Shown here in pieces: positions 35,989-45,900 of a stretch of DNA of 64,000 nucleotides; positions within the stretch are counted from its first letter, which is position 1, and each line of letters begins with the position of its first letter. The notes under the pieces are model-generated. The model did not search any database and was not told the DNA's origin. It saw only the letters and a program-made list of their open reading frames with translations. The position numbers and the translations under genes were made by a program. The stretch lies in NCBI RefSeq assembly GCF_002157835.1, contig NZ_CP020809.1, positions 3,286,001 through 3,350,000 on the forward strand. Reading direction: 5' to 3'. The DNA comes from Mycobacterium dioxanotrophicus (lineage in GTDB: Bacteria > Actinomycetota > Actinomycetes > Mycobacteriales > Mycobacteriaceae).

Positions 35989-36795
35989 AATCCTGGCGAG
36001 GCGATGATCCGCCGCGGCGCCCTGCATGACCGCTGGCCGGCCACGTTCCCGTCCGGGCAGGGCAGTGACCTTGCCGGAGTTGTGGCCGAAATCGGTCCAG
36101 GAGTAAGGGGATTCGCTGTCGGCGACGAGGTGATCGGATTCTCCGAACGCCGGTCGAGCCAGGCCGAATACGTCGCCGTGCCGGCAGGGCAGGTGACCGC
36201 CAAGCCTGCTGCCGTGCCGTGGGAGGTGGCGGGCTCACTGTTCGTTGCGGGGACCACCGCGTACGCGGCGGTTCGCGCGGTGCGGCTGCAGCCCGGCGAC
36301 ACGGTGGTCGTCGCGGGCGCGGCAGGCGGCGTCGGGACCATCGCCGTGCAGCTCGCGGCGCGCGCCGGGGCAACCGTGCTGGGGATCGCCGGCCCCGCCA
36401 ACGACGACTGGCTCACCGCACACGGCGTCATCCCGGTCAATTACGGCGACGGGCTGGCCGACCGGCTGCGGGCCGCGGCGCCGAACGGTCGCGTGGACGC
36501 GTTCCTGGATTTCTTCGGCGGGGGCTACGTGCAGCTCGCGGTTGAGGAGTTGGGCGTCGAGCCCGCCCGGGTGGACACCATCATCGACTTCCCGGCCATC
36601 GAGCGATTCGGGGTTCAGGGAGCCGGCAATGCCGACGCGAGCGACATCGCTGTGGTCGCGGAGCTGGCCGGGCTGGTGGCCGACGGTGTGCTGGAGGTGC
36701 CCATTGCGCGCGTGTTCAGCCTCGACGACGTGCGGGCGGCCTACACCGAGCTGGAAAAGCGCCACACCAGAGGCAAGTTGGTGCTGCGCCCCTGA
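35989..36795 (+). pseudogene. 3' part of split quinone oxidoreductase gene
   Basis: Starting at AAT 35989 the frame encodes NPGEAMIRRGALHDRWPATF, GQGSDLAGVVAEIGPGVRGF, the nucleotide-binding motif VVVAGAAGGVGTIAVQLAAR and a C-terminal GKLVLRP. These are residues 41-308 of an MDR-family quinone oxidoreductase. The N-terminal 40 residues are at 11487-11606 on the other side of the island. An internal ATG at 36004 could start a shortened protein, but it would lack the first strands of the fold. Treated as broken by insertion. Confidence 0.85.
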
Positions 36796-36835
36796 CGTTC
36801 CGTCGATGTGTCCGGTGCGCGCGTAGCATCCAAGC

Positions 36836-37036
36836 ATGAAGCGGGGATTCGTAGTCACGTTCGCGATCGGTGTGATCCTGACGCTGTTCGGCTTGATCTG
36901 GGCACTGCAGGGCTTTGGTGTGTTGCAGGGCAGTCCGATGAGCAATACCACCACGTGGTCGGTGATCGGCCCCATCACCGCGGTGATCGGCGTCGGGATC
37001 GCGGTTTTCAGCTGGCGCAAGCTCTCGGCCAAGTGA
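36836..37036 (+). CDS. Small two-helix membrane protein (66 aa)
   Basis: A 66-residue protein of two membrane helices: MKRGFVVTFAIGVILTLFGL and IGPITAVIGVGIAVFSWRKL, with a polar loop SPMSNTTTW between. It is conserved-looking and starts 40 bp after the oxidoreductase remnant. Function unknown; it resembles other small mycobacterial membrane proteins. Confidence 0.7.
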   Translation: MKRGFVVTFAIGVILTLFGLIWALQGFGVLQGSPMSNTTTWSVIGPITAVIGVGIAVFSWRKLSAK

Positions 37037-37051
37037 CCCGATCACGTCGTC

Positions 37052-37561
37052 TCAATCCTTGCCGCGATATTCGAAAACCTTGAACGACATCCAGCCGGCT
37101 TCGCGTGCATGCTCAAGCTCGTCGATGTGGAAAATAAATCCTCCACTGAATATGCACGGCAGCTTCGAGAGACGTTCGCGGACTTCGGCTTCGGTGAGCG
37201 GTCGACCAACGCGGTACACCCGGTCGTTCTTGTAGTACGTGTCAACGGTGACCACGTGCAGGGCCATGACAATACGAACGGTTTGGTCCAGGTCCCCGAT
37301 CCCCAGGACGACGAGGTCATAGCCGTCGTACTGGTATCCACGGTCGTAGAGGGTGGGATCCTTGTCCAAAGGGGTATGCGCCCTCACCCGGAGGCACCGG
37401 CCGGTCCGCTTGTTGACGATGACGCCGGTGAAGAGGTCGGGGCCTTTCGTCACGCTGGGGAAGAACCACCCGTCGTTCAATTCCCGAGCGCCGCCGAGGA
37501 CCACCTGCTGAGCATCGAACGCCGCGATGGCCAGCTCACGGGCCCGTGCCTCGTCGACCAT
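37052..37561 (-). CDS. Hypothetical protein, possibly YrhB/Imm35-like
   Basis: A 169-residue soluble protein. I start it at ATG 37561 (MVDEARARELAIAAFDAQQV) because upstream residues look unrelated. ELNDGWFFPSVTKGPDLFTG followed by VIVNKRTGRCLRV is a beta-pattern like YrhB/immunity-35 folds, in which a tryptophan-rich strand precedes a 'vdKkTG' turn. No toxin gene is adjacent, so an immunity role is only speculation. It is convergent with the small membrane protein gene. Confidence 0.5.
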   Translation of the reverse strand: MVDEARARELAIAAFDAQQVVLGGARELNDGWFFPSVTKGPDLFTGVIVNKRTGRCLRVRAHTPLDKDPTLYDRGYQYDGYDLVVLGIGDLDQTVRIVMALHVVTVDTYYKNDRVYRVGRPLTEAEVRERLSKLPCIFSGGFIFHIDELEHAREAGWMSFKVFEYRGKD

Positions 37562-37645
37562 GCTGCGCAAGCCTAGCCGCGCTCGACAAGTTGGCAGCGG
37601 GGATGTCGGATATCGCTGGTGCATTGCTGCGAGCACCAAACGCAT

Positions 37646-37722
37646 TACGCGGTAGGACAGTTCGAAAGTCCGTCGGGCTCACAAGCCGCTAGGGAGTGGT
37701 TCGAATCCACCCTGCGCAACCA
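37646..37722 (+). tRNA. tRNA-like sequence, anticodon position CAC, degenerate
   Basis: The 77 bases fold with full tRNA geometry: 7-bp acceptor (6 of 7 pairs including one G-U), TA at positions 8-9, a 4-bp D stem ggac/gtcc, a 7-base anticodon loop ctcacaa, a 5-base variable loop, a T arm gtgg-ttcgaat-ccac and an encoded CCA. Mispairs at 27-43, 31-39, 49-65 and 2-71 and the missing GG in the D loop are unusual. It may be a decayed or noncanonical tRNA (Val codon GUG by its loop) rather than the housekeeping gene. It lies 58 bp before the HNH gene. Confidence 0.45.
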
Positions 37723-37780
37723 ATCCTGTCCTCGGGCTCGGGGTTCGGTTTTTGTCGGTGGTCTTCGCCATAATGATGGT

Positions 37781-39079
37781 ATGTCCTCGCAGCCAACATC
37801 TTTCGCTGATGATGGGGTGAGCCCTGCGCAGCGGGTGGAGGTGTTGTTCGAGGAGTTGTCGGAGTTGGCCGGGCAGCGCAATGCGATCGACGGACGCATG
37901 GTCGACATCGTCGCCGAGTTGGAGCGCGACGGGTTGTGCGGCGCCACCGGGGCCCGGTCGATCACCTCGCTGGTGGCCTGGAAAACCGGGATCACCCCCA
38001 ATAATGCCGAGACGGTGGTGGCGGTGGCACGGCGGGCCGAGGAATTCCCCCTCTGTGTCGAGGGCCTGCGGGAGGGCCGGTTGTCGCTGGATCAGGTGGG
38101 GGTGATCGCTGAGCGCGCCGCCGACGGTTCCGATGCGCACTACGCGGAGTTGGCCGCGGTCGCCACGGTGACCCAGTTGCGTACCGCGGTGAAGTTGGAA
38201 CCCAAACCCGAGCCGCCGGTCGACCCCGACCCGGAAACGGAAGCCGAGCCGGTGGTACCGGAGCCAAAGCGGTCGTTCACCAAAGTGGAGCATGACGATT
38301 GCACGACGTATCAGATCACCCTGCCGCGGTTGGAGGCGGCGAAGTTCGATGCCGGGATGCGCTCGCATCAGGAGGCGTTGATCGCGGCGTGGAAGCGTGA
38401 CCGCGAGGATGCCGACGGCGCCTCCGAGCAGGCGCCACCGTTCCCGAACACCGTGGACGCGTTCATGGGTTTGATCGAGGCGGGCTGGGATGCCGATGTG
38501 GCGGCCCGCCCACACGGCCAGCACACCACCGTCGTCGTACACCTCGACCTCGATAAAGATGGCGAGAAAACGGTCGCAGCCCTGCATCTGGGCCCGGTGC
38601 TCACCGATGCGGAGCGGCGCTACCTGACCTGTGATGCGACCTGCGAGGTGTGGTTCGAACGCCACGGCCAACCGATGGGGGCGGGGCGTTCCGCCCGCAC
38701 CGTCAACCGTCGGCTGCGCCGCGCCCTGGAGCGTCGGGACCGGTGCTGTGCGGTACCCGGCTGCGGAGCGACCCGGGGTTTGCACGCGCATCACATCGTC
38801 CATTGGGAGGATGGCGGGCCCACCGAGTTGGACAACATGGTGTTGCTCTGCCCTTACCACCATCGTTTGCACCACAAGGGTGGCATCACCATCACCGGCC
38901 CCGCGCATCAACTCAAGGTCACCGACGCCACCGGGCGGGAACTGCAGCCCGGGTCGCTGGCGCGGCCACCTACCACGCCGCCACCGAATGTCCCGCCCTA
39001 TCGGGGGCCGACCGGTGAACGCGCCGATTGGTGGTGGTACACACCCTTCCAACCGGAACCACCACCGTCGCCCAACTAG
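37781..39079 (+). CDS. 13E12-family HNH endonuclease-like protein
   Basis: A 432-residue protein of the REP13E12 repeat family. The N-terminal DUF222 domain (about residues 10-330) includes GARSITSLVAWKTGITPNNA. The C-terminal HNH nuclease motif has CCAVPGCGATRGLHAHHIVH, ELDNMVLLCPYHHRLHH with the zinc-binding Cys and His residues intact. A proline-rich tail follows. Such genes are multi-copy in mycobacteria and serve as phage integration sites in M. tuberculosis (phiRv1). ATG 37781 follows an at-rich leader after the tRNA-like sequence. Biological role unknown; the nuclease looks intact. Confidence 0.9.
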   Translation: MSSQPTSFADDGVSPAQRVEVLFEELSELAGQRNAIDGRMVDIVAELERDGLCGATGARSITSLVAWKTGITPNNAETVVAVARRAEEFPLCVEGLREGRLSLDQVGVIAERAADGSDAHYAELAAVATVTQLRTAVKLEPKPEPPVDPDPETEAEPVVPEPKRSFTKVEHDDCTTYQITLPRLEAAKFDAGMRSHQEALIAAWKRDREDADGASEQAPPFPNTVDAFMGLIEAGWDADVAARPHGQHTTVVVHLDLDKDGEKTVAALHLGPVLTDAERRYLTCDATCEVWFERHGQPMGAGRSARTVNRRLRRALERRDRCCAVPGCGATRGLHAHHIVHWEDGGPTELDNMVLLCPYHHRLHHKGGITITGPAHQLKVTDATGRELQPGSLARPPTTPPPNVPPYRGPTGERADWWWYTPFQPEPPPSPN

Positions 39080-39290
39080 GCACAGCCCGGCAGCATGGCG
39101 GGCCGGACGACATTGGCCGCCAGGCGAATTCGTGCTGGGTGGAGGTGGGTCGATTCGGTAGGGCATGGGACTGCCGACGTTACCGCATGGGCCGTGTGGC
39201 CGACGAGGATCCAATGGCGGAATCGATTCGCCGCGTTGGGAACTGACGGCCGCAACGATGAGCCGCGCAGACGAGCACGCCCAACACGGA

Positions 39291-39328
39291 CAGGGAGCCT
39301 GCCGTCGGGGGTAACGGCAGGCTCCCTG
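39291..39328. terminator. Strong bidirectional terminator hairpin
   Basis: A perfect 15-bp stem (39291-39305 with 39314-39328, arm cagggagcctgccgt) encloses an 8-base loop. It stands between the convergent HNH and antigen 85 genes and can end both transcripts. No long T-run follows, as is common in mycobacteria. Confidence 0.8.
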
Positions 39329-39346
39329 GGTGGGTGGATCTTTCAG

Positions 39347-40438
<1,092 letters not shown>

Positions 40439-40478
40439 TCACACGAGTAACACGACGGGGTGGACAGATCGCGGTTGG

Positions 40479-41912
40479 CTAACGATTGGAACTCGGCGCC
40501 GAGACCGGGGCCTGCGTCGATGTGGCGGACATGGCCCGACGGGCATCGGTCCTGCGTTCGTCGAGGAGCCTGCTCATCTCATGGAGCAGCAAGGGATTTC
40601 GTGTCACCAGTTCTTCGAGAAAATCGCGATCCACCTGCAGCATCGTGGTCTCTTCGAGGGCATACACCGATGTCCGCGTCGCCTCGCGGGTCAGCGCGCT
40701 CTGGCCGAGGAAGTCGCCGGGATGCAGGGTCCGGACCGGCACGACCTCACCGTCCGGCCCTGCCGCGGTGACCTGCACTCGTCCGTCGAGCAGGTAGCTC
40801 ATCCGGGTCGGAACCTCACCGGCAGTCTGCACGGCCTCGTCGGCTCCGTAGCGCGTCAGGGCGGCGTGCGTGAGCAGTTCCTGCTGGTCGGTGTGGCTGA
40901 GGCGCAGGGTGGTGGCCATCCGCCGGCAGGCCTTCGTCAGCCGTTCGGCGGTGCCGAAATCGTCGTCGATCCCGTCGAGGTGCAATTCGGCGCGTCGCGA
41001 CGCGTACCAAACCCAGCGCAGGAAGGTCGCCTTGGCGGCGCCGTCGTCGGCGGGGGAGCGCACCGGGATCGTCGTGCGGTAGTCGTTGCCGCCGACCGCG
41101 ACCGCCTTGACGGTGGCTTCCGGACGTATCTGCGGTAGTCGTGCGGCGACCCCGGTGAGAAGGGCACACACCTGATCCGGCGGATCCGCGGGGCCGAACG
41201 TGCACACGATCGACAGCGAATAAGACGCCTCCGGCCGGCTCAGATTGGTGAACGAGGCGCCGGCCAGCACCGAGTTGGGCATGATCTGCATGCCGCTACC
41301 GGTGTCGATATGCGTTGCGCGCCAGTTCACCTCGACCACGCGACCGCGCGCCGACGGCGTGTCGAGCCAGTCGCCGAGCCGGAACGGCTGCTCGAACAGC
41401 AGGAAAAGACCCGAGATGATCTGGCCCACCGAGTTCTGCAGCGCGAGACCCAGCACGATCGACGATATGCCCAGCGCGGTGAAGAGGCCGCCGACGTGGG
41501 CGCCCCACACGTAGGCGAAGATCATTCCGACGCCGATCGCGATGAGCGCGAACCGGGCCACATCGAGGAAAATCGACGGGATTCGCTTGCGCCAGCTGCC
41601 CTCCGGGGCGCCCTGGAACAAGGTGGCGTTCAAACCCGACAACAGCAGGATCATCACCACGAAGCCGAACGCGGTGGCGACGATGCGCACCCCGGTGGTC
41701 TCACCCGAGATGTCGCCGCCTTTGACCAGCAGGACCAGCAGCGCGCCCAGCGGCAGGATGTAGTTGCGCAGCAAGCCGACCGGCCGGGCCAGATAACTGC
41801 CGCGGCGCGCCAGCGTGTTGTGCAGTTCGGTGAGCAGCACCAGGCCGACAGGCAGGCCGATCGCAACGGACAGGGCCCAGTAGAACCAGTCGGTCTCCAG
41901 CACACTTCTCAC
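40479..41912 (-). CDS. Mechanosensitive channel with cyclic-nucleotide-binding domain
   Basis: A 477-residue membrane protein. Four or five helices occupy residues 5-170, with the MscS pore and beta-domain signature FTALGISSIVLGLALQNSVG and FRLGDWLDTPSARGRVVEVN. The C-terminal 130 residues form a cyclic-nucleotide-binding domain (MSYLLDGRVQVTAAGP, VRTLHPGDFLGQSALTREAT). This makes it a member of the bacterial CNG/MscS group, like Rv2434c. GTG 41912 overlaps the stop of the cyclase-like gene as GTGA, so the pair is co-translated. The natural idea is that a cyclic nucleotide gates the channel; that link is inference. Confidence 0.88.
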   Translation of the reverse strand: MRSVLETDWFYWALSVAIGLPVGLVLLTELHNTLARRGSYLARPVGLLRNYILPLGALLVLLVKGGDISGETTGVRIVATAFGFVVMILLLSGLNATLFQGAPEGSWRKRIPSIFLDVARFALIAIGVGMIFAYVWGAHVGGLFTALGISSIVLGLALQNSVGQIISGLFLLFEQPFRLGDWLDTPSARGRVVEVNWRATHIDTGSGMQIMPNSVLAGASFTNLSRPEASYSLSIVCTFGPADPPDQVCALLTGVAARLPQIRPEATVKAVAVGGNDYRTTIPVRSPADDGAAKATFLRWVWYASRRAELHLDGIDDDFGTAERLTKACRRMATTLRLSHTDQQELLTHAALTRYGADEAVQTAGEVPTRMSYLLDGRVQVTAAGPDGEVVPVRTLHPGDFLGQSALTREATRTSVYALEETTMLQVDRDFLEELVTRNPLLLHEMSRLLDERRTDARRAMSATSTQAPVSAPSSNR

Positions 41913-44077
41913 GGCTGACGCTCCGTGAGTCGCCAGATCTGCTCCTCGGTGCCGCCGACGCTCACCGAACCCGCGGGGGTGAACTGCCGCACATCCAGGG
42001 TGGCGTCGTGTACCCGGGTCGTGACATAGATGCCGGGCTGTGGCGCGCCACTGCGCACCCGGTAGGCGAGATCCACTGCGGCTCCCCACATGTCGTAGGC
42101 GAGGCTGGATCTACCGACCAGCCCGCTGCTGACGGTGCCGGTGTCGATGCCGGCCCGCAATCTGAGGTCATGGCCGGTCTCGGCGCGGAACCGGTCCACG
42201 ATGCGCTGCATCTCTGCGCCGAAGTCCACTGTGCGGCGGACGTTGTCGAGCCGGGGCACGGTCAGCCCGCAGCTCGCGAGATAGCCGTTGTGCAGGGTAC
42301 GTACCTGCTCGATGCCGAGATGTTCGGCGGCCGCGTCGAACTGTCGCACCAGCTTGTTGACGATCGCCAGCAGTTCGTCGGAACTCAGGTCGGCGGACAA
42401 TTCGTCGAGTCCGACGAAGTCGGCGAAAATCACGGTGACGTTCTGGTGGTCTTGTGCGATGGTTTCCTCGCCTTCGCGGTACCGCTGGACCACCGGCTCG
42501 GGCATCATCGACCGCAGCAGCCGGTCGTTCTCCTTGCGTTGCTCCTCGAGCAAGTCCTCCTTGATCCGCAGATTGCGGCTCATCTCGTTGAAAGCGACTG
42601 TCAGATCACCGAATTCATCGCGGGACAGGACCGGCAGCGACACTCCGTAGTCGCCCGAGCTGATCTGCTGTGCCCCGGCTTCCAGCCGCCGCAGCGGGCG
42701 GACGAAGAATCGCGCCAGCCCGATGGCGGCGATACACACGACGAAGATCATCGCCACGGTCGAGAGCACGAGGGTCCTCGTGAACACGGTCACCGGCGCG
42801 AACGCCTCGGTGGTGTCGATCTTGGCCACCATGACCCAGTCGAGGCCCGGCAGGTTCACCGGGGCGTAGGACTGCAGCGTCTCGTGCCCCAGATAGTCGA
42901 GGTCGATCATGGTGCCGGTCTGGCCGCGTTCGGCCAGCCGCGCCGCGTCACTGGCCACCGGCTGCACCAGTGTGGTGCCGCCCTGGCGGATCGCCGTGGC
43001 CGCGACATCGGGCGGGGTGCCCGCGTCGATGACGTCCTTCTTGTACTGGTCACGGTTCTGGACGAACGTTCGCGACACCGACCGCATCAGACCGTCCGGG
43101 CCGACCAGGATGGTCTCGCCCGTGGATCCCATGCCGGCCTCTTGCCACTGCTGGTTCGCGGTCATCACCCGATTCACTCCCGTGATGGGCAACTGCAGGG
43201 CCAGCACGCCCTCCACGCGGCCCTCGCTGCCGATCGGGGACACCATCCAGGCGGTCGGGGCCTGGGCCGGCTGGTAGTCACTGAAATCGGTCACATCGAC
43301 GTAATCGATGGCGTTGGACGTGACCGCGCGGCGGTACGCGTCGGTCAGGCTGCCGCCGCGATATGGGCCCGTGTAGACGTTGGTGCCCAGGTCGACACCC
43401 TTGTACGCGCTGTACACGACGTTGCCGCGGGTATCCAGCAGCAGCGCGTCCTCGAACTTGAACCGGTCGACGACGGTGCGGAAGTACTCGTTGAACCGTG
43501 CACAAGCCGCCGACCAGGCGCTGCCGTCGCGGGCGTCGGAGAATTTCAGGGCTGTGTCCCAGTCGTTGAACGGCGCCATGTAGTTGGCCTGGAGCCATTT
43601 CTGCGGGTTGGACGTAGGCAGCAGCGCTGCCACATCGGCCTGATTGCCGGTCTGGGCCTCCTCGGCCTTGGCGAACTGGTTGCGGTAGTAGTCGACGATC
43701 GCCTGCTGCTGAGCCGGTGCGATGACGGCGTCGTTGAGCTGGTCGAACCCTGCGGTGAACGCGCGCACGGCTTCGGTGGCGGTCGTGCCTCGCGTGTAGA
43801 CCACCAGAGAGTCCCGCAGATACCGGAATTCGGCCTCCAACTGACGGGTCTGGGCCGACCGGATCTCGGTGAGCCGGTCGAACACCGAATTGCGCAGCGA
43901 GCTGCGGCCCGACTGATATCCGATGGCCCCGACCACCGCCGCCGACAGCACGCTGGTGATCAACAGCATCGCGAGCAGCTTGGACTGAATGCTGATCCGG
44001 GACATGATGCGGCGGCGCGGGTGTCGCTGTTTGCGCGCGGGCGTCTCGACGTCTGGGGAGCCGGCTTCGGTCGTCAT
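41909..44077 (-). CDS. Class III nucleotidyl cyclase homologue with altered active site
   Basis: A 722-residue membrane receptor, similar to Rv2435c. A membrane helix (about residues 32-55) is followed by a large extracellular dCache-like sensor domain, a second helix (about 445-465), a HAMP domain (RRLEAGAQQISSGDYG) and a cyclase homology domain from about 530. The first metal Asp is kept (VIFADFVG). Other active-site positions differ from active cyclases: the usual K-x-x-G-D-x-Y is R-T-L-H-N-G-Y, the WGDAVN motif is WGAAVD, while the final Arg (YRV) remains. Catalysis may be weak, lost or changed. It is the first gene of a two-gene operon with the CNG-type channel. Confidence 0.88.
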   Translation of the reverse strand: MTTEAGSPDVETPARKQRHPRRRIMSRISIQSKLLAMLLITSVLSAAVVGAIGYQSGRSSLRNSVFDRLTEIRSAQTRQLEAEFRYLRDSLVVYTRGTTATEAVRAFTAGFDQLNDAVIAPAQQQAIVDYYRNQFAKAEEAQTGNQADVAALLPTSNPQKWLQANYMAPFNDWDTALKFSDARDGSAWSAACARFNEYFRTVVDRFKFEDALLLDTRGNVVYSAYKGVDLGTNVYTGPYRGGSLTDAYRRAVTSNAIDYVDVTDFSDYQPAQAPTAWMVSPIGSEGRVEGVLALQLPITGVNRVMTANQQWQEAGMGSTGETILVGPDGLMRSVSRTFVQNRDQYKKDVIDAGTPPDVAATAIRQGGTTLVQPVASDAARLAERGQTGTMIDLDYLGHETLQSYAPVNLPGLDWVMVAKIDTTEAFAPVTVFTRTLVLSTVAMIFVVCIAAIGLARFFVRPLRRLEAGAQQISSGDYGVSLPVLSRDEFGDLTVAFNEMSRNLRIKEDLLEEQRKENDRLLRSMMPEPVVQRYREGEETIAQDHQNVTVIFADFVGLDELSADLSSDELLAIVNKLVRQFDAAAEHLGIEQVRTLHNGYLASCGLTVPRLDNVRRTVDFGAEMQRIVDRFRAETGHDLRLRAGIDTGTVSSGLVGRSSLAYDMWGAAVDLAYRVRSGAPQPGIYVTTRVHDATLDVRQFTPAGSVSVGGTEEQIWRLTERQP

Positions 44078-44168
44078 CGCAACGGAACACTAACTGTGTG
44101 GCCGGCGGGCCGAACACTTTCCCGGCAACTCGTGGCCGGTTGCACAGTATCTGTGCGACATTCGACAT

Positions 44169-44609
44169 ATGGTCACCGCGGCTGACCCTGATGATCTGCG
44201 TCGCTTCACCGAGGCGCAGGAACGCGTTTACCCGACCGTGCTCGCCGAGCTGGCCGACGGCCGCAAGCGCAGTCACTGGATCTGGTTCATCTTCCCGCAG
44301 TTGCGGGGGCTGGGCCGGAGCCCGACCGCGCACCATTACGGCATCGCGTCGGCGCAGGAGGCTCGGGCCTACCTGGCCGACCCGACCCTGGGACCGCGGC
44401 TGCGGGAGTGCGCGCGCCTGGTGGCCGAGATCGACGGGCGGTCGGCGGAGGAGATCTTCGGCTGGCCGGACTGTCTCAAGGTCCGGTCGTGCATGACGTT
44501 GTTCGCCGCGGTTGCCGCCGACGCCGCGGACTTCCAGGCTGTGCTGGACAAGTTCTACGACGGGCTCGGCGATCCGGTGACCGTGGAGATGCTCAGTGCG
44601 GCTGGATGA
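44169..44609 (+). CDS. DUF1810 family protein
   Basis: A 146-residue protein matching DUF1810 over its whole length: LRRFTEAQERVYPTVLAELA, then RKRSHWIWFIFPQLRGLGRS, HHYGIASAQEARAYLADPTL and DCLKVRSCMTLFAAVA. The family is small, cytoplasmic and of unknown function, with conserved Trp/His residues. It converges on and overlaps the GH13 gene by 17 bp. ATG 44169 lies 90 bp from the cyclase start. Confidence 0.85.
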   Translation: MVTAADPDDLRRFTEAQERVYPTVLAELADGRKRSHWIWFIFPQLRGLGRSPTAHHYGIASAQEARAYLADPTLGPRLRECARLVAEIDGRSAEEIFGWPDCLKVRSCMTLFAAVAADAADFQAVLDKFYDGLGDPVTVEMLSAAG

Positions 44610-45900
44610 TCAGCCAGCCGTGCGGTGGGACCTCGGTCTCGGTGATCTCGTGTTGCGGGGGAGCCCCTGAACCGGCGAGCACCGTTCCCGCCGGTGTACC
44701 GAGCTCGGGCAGCGACACGGTCAGCGGGGCGTCGTCGACGTTGAGGGCGACGATCAACGATCCGTCGGCCGCGGTGCTGCGGTAGATGTATTGCGTGTTG
44801 GTCAGTTTCAACGCGGTCGTCGTCGCGGTGTGCAGCCATGGATGGCGCCGACGCAGTCCGATCAGGTAGCGGTGGAACCGCAGGACGTCGGAATCCTCAG
44901 GGAGCGTATCGAATCGGGGCCTGACCGCGTCGTCGCCGCCGCGGCGCTCCTCTTTGACACCGCGGTAGCCCGACTCGTCACCCGCGTAGATGCTCGGGGT
45001 TCCGCCGGTGGTGAGCAGGATGACCAGGGCATGTTCGACGTGGTCTGGGTTGCTCAGCTGGCTGGCGATCCGGGTGACGTCGTGGTTGCCCACGAACGTC
45101 AGCGGCACGAAGGTGTCGAGAAAATCGTTGTGCCGCTGCAGTCCCCAATCCAGTTCGTGAAAATTGCCGTCGTTGAGGCTGCTCCAGATCGCCTTCCAGA
45201 GTTCGTACTGGGTGACCGAGTCGAAGGTGGCCGCTTCGACGGTGGTGGTGTAGTCACCGTGGATCACCTCGCCGACGAACCATGCATCGGCGAATTCTTC
45301 ACGCACTCTTGGCAATACCTGCGCCCAGAATCGGTCCGGCACCGCGTATGCGGCGTCGAGGCGCCAGCCGTCGGCGCCGCGCGCCAGCCAGTGCCGCAGC
45401 ACCGCGGTCGTGTACTCCACCACCTCGGTGCTGGCGTGGTTGAGTGCGATCAGTTCGCCGTGCCCCTCGAAGGTGTCGAACCGCGATTGCGGCCCGCGGC
45501 GCCGGAACCACGCCGACGCGGGATGGTCGGGGCCGCCGTCGAGCGCGTCGCGGTACTGCGCGAAGTCGGTACCGACGTGGTTGAAAACTCCGTCGAGCAG
45601 CACCCGCAGCCCGCGCTGGTGCGCCTGGGCCACCAACTCGTCGAAATCGGCATCGTCGCCGAGCCGTGGATCGATCCGGAAGTGATCGGTGGTGTCGTAA
45701 CCGTGGGTGCGCGAGGCGAAGATCGGGCCAAGGGCGATACCGGACGCGCCGAGTTCCACGGCGTGATCGAGCCAGTCGACGACGCGGCGCAAGCGGTGTT
45801 CGTCAGGGCCGGGCGACGGGTCTGCGGGAAACGCACCGACGAAGCCCAGTGGGTAGATCTGCCACCAGATGGCGTGCGCCACCCATCCCGGCTCAGGCAC
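44593..45900 (-). CDS. GH13 alpha-amylase family glycosidase
   Basis: A 435-residue (beta/alpha)8 enzyme acting on alpha-glucosidic bonds. The GH13 regions are visible: LLDGVFNHVG (region I), GWRLDAAYAV with the nucleophile Asp (region II), WFVGEVIHG with the acid/base Glu (region III) and FVGNHDVTRI with the transition-state Asp (region IV). No signal peptide is seen, so it is cytoplasmic. C-terminal 80 residues form the usual beta domain. The specific substrate (maltodextrin, trehalose-related or other) is not evident. It overlaps the deaminase gene by 8 bp and is likely translated with it. Confidence 0.88.
   Translation of the reverse strand: MPEPGWVAHAIWWQIYPLGFVGAFPADPSPGPDEHRLRRVVDWLDHAVELGASGIALGPIFASRTHGYDTTDHFRIDPRLGDDADFDELVAQAHQRGLRVLLDGVFNHVGTDFAQYRDALDGGPDHPASAWFRRRGPQSRFDTFEGHGELIALNHASTEVVEYTTAVLRHWLARGADGWRLDAAYAVPDRFWAQVLPRVREEFADAWFVGEVIHGDYTTTVEAATFDSVTQYELWKAIWSSLNDGNFHELDWGLQRHNDFLDTFVPLTFVGNHDVTRIASQLSNPDHVEHALVILLTTGGTPSIYAGDESGYRGVKEERRGGDDAVRPRFDTLPEDSDVLRFHRYLIGLRRRHPWLHTATTTALKLTNTQYIYRSTAADGSLIVALNVDDAPLTVSLPELGTPAGTVLAGSGAPPQHEITETEVPPHGWLIIQPH

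Noticed and set aside
37646..37722. Calling a functional housekeeping tRNA-Val
   Set aside because: Four stem mispairs and an atypical D loop make this unsafe, so it is listed only as tRNA-like.
42008..44185. A 725-codon frame antisense to the cyclase-like gene
   Set aside because: Shadow frame; composition is dominated by His, Arg and Gly, and the opposite strand encodes a recognisable receptor.
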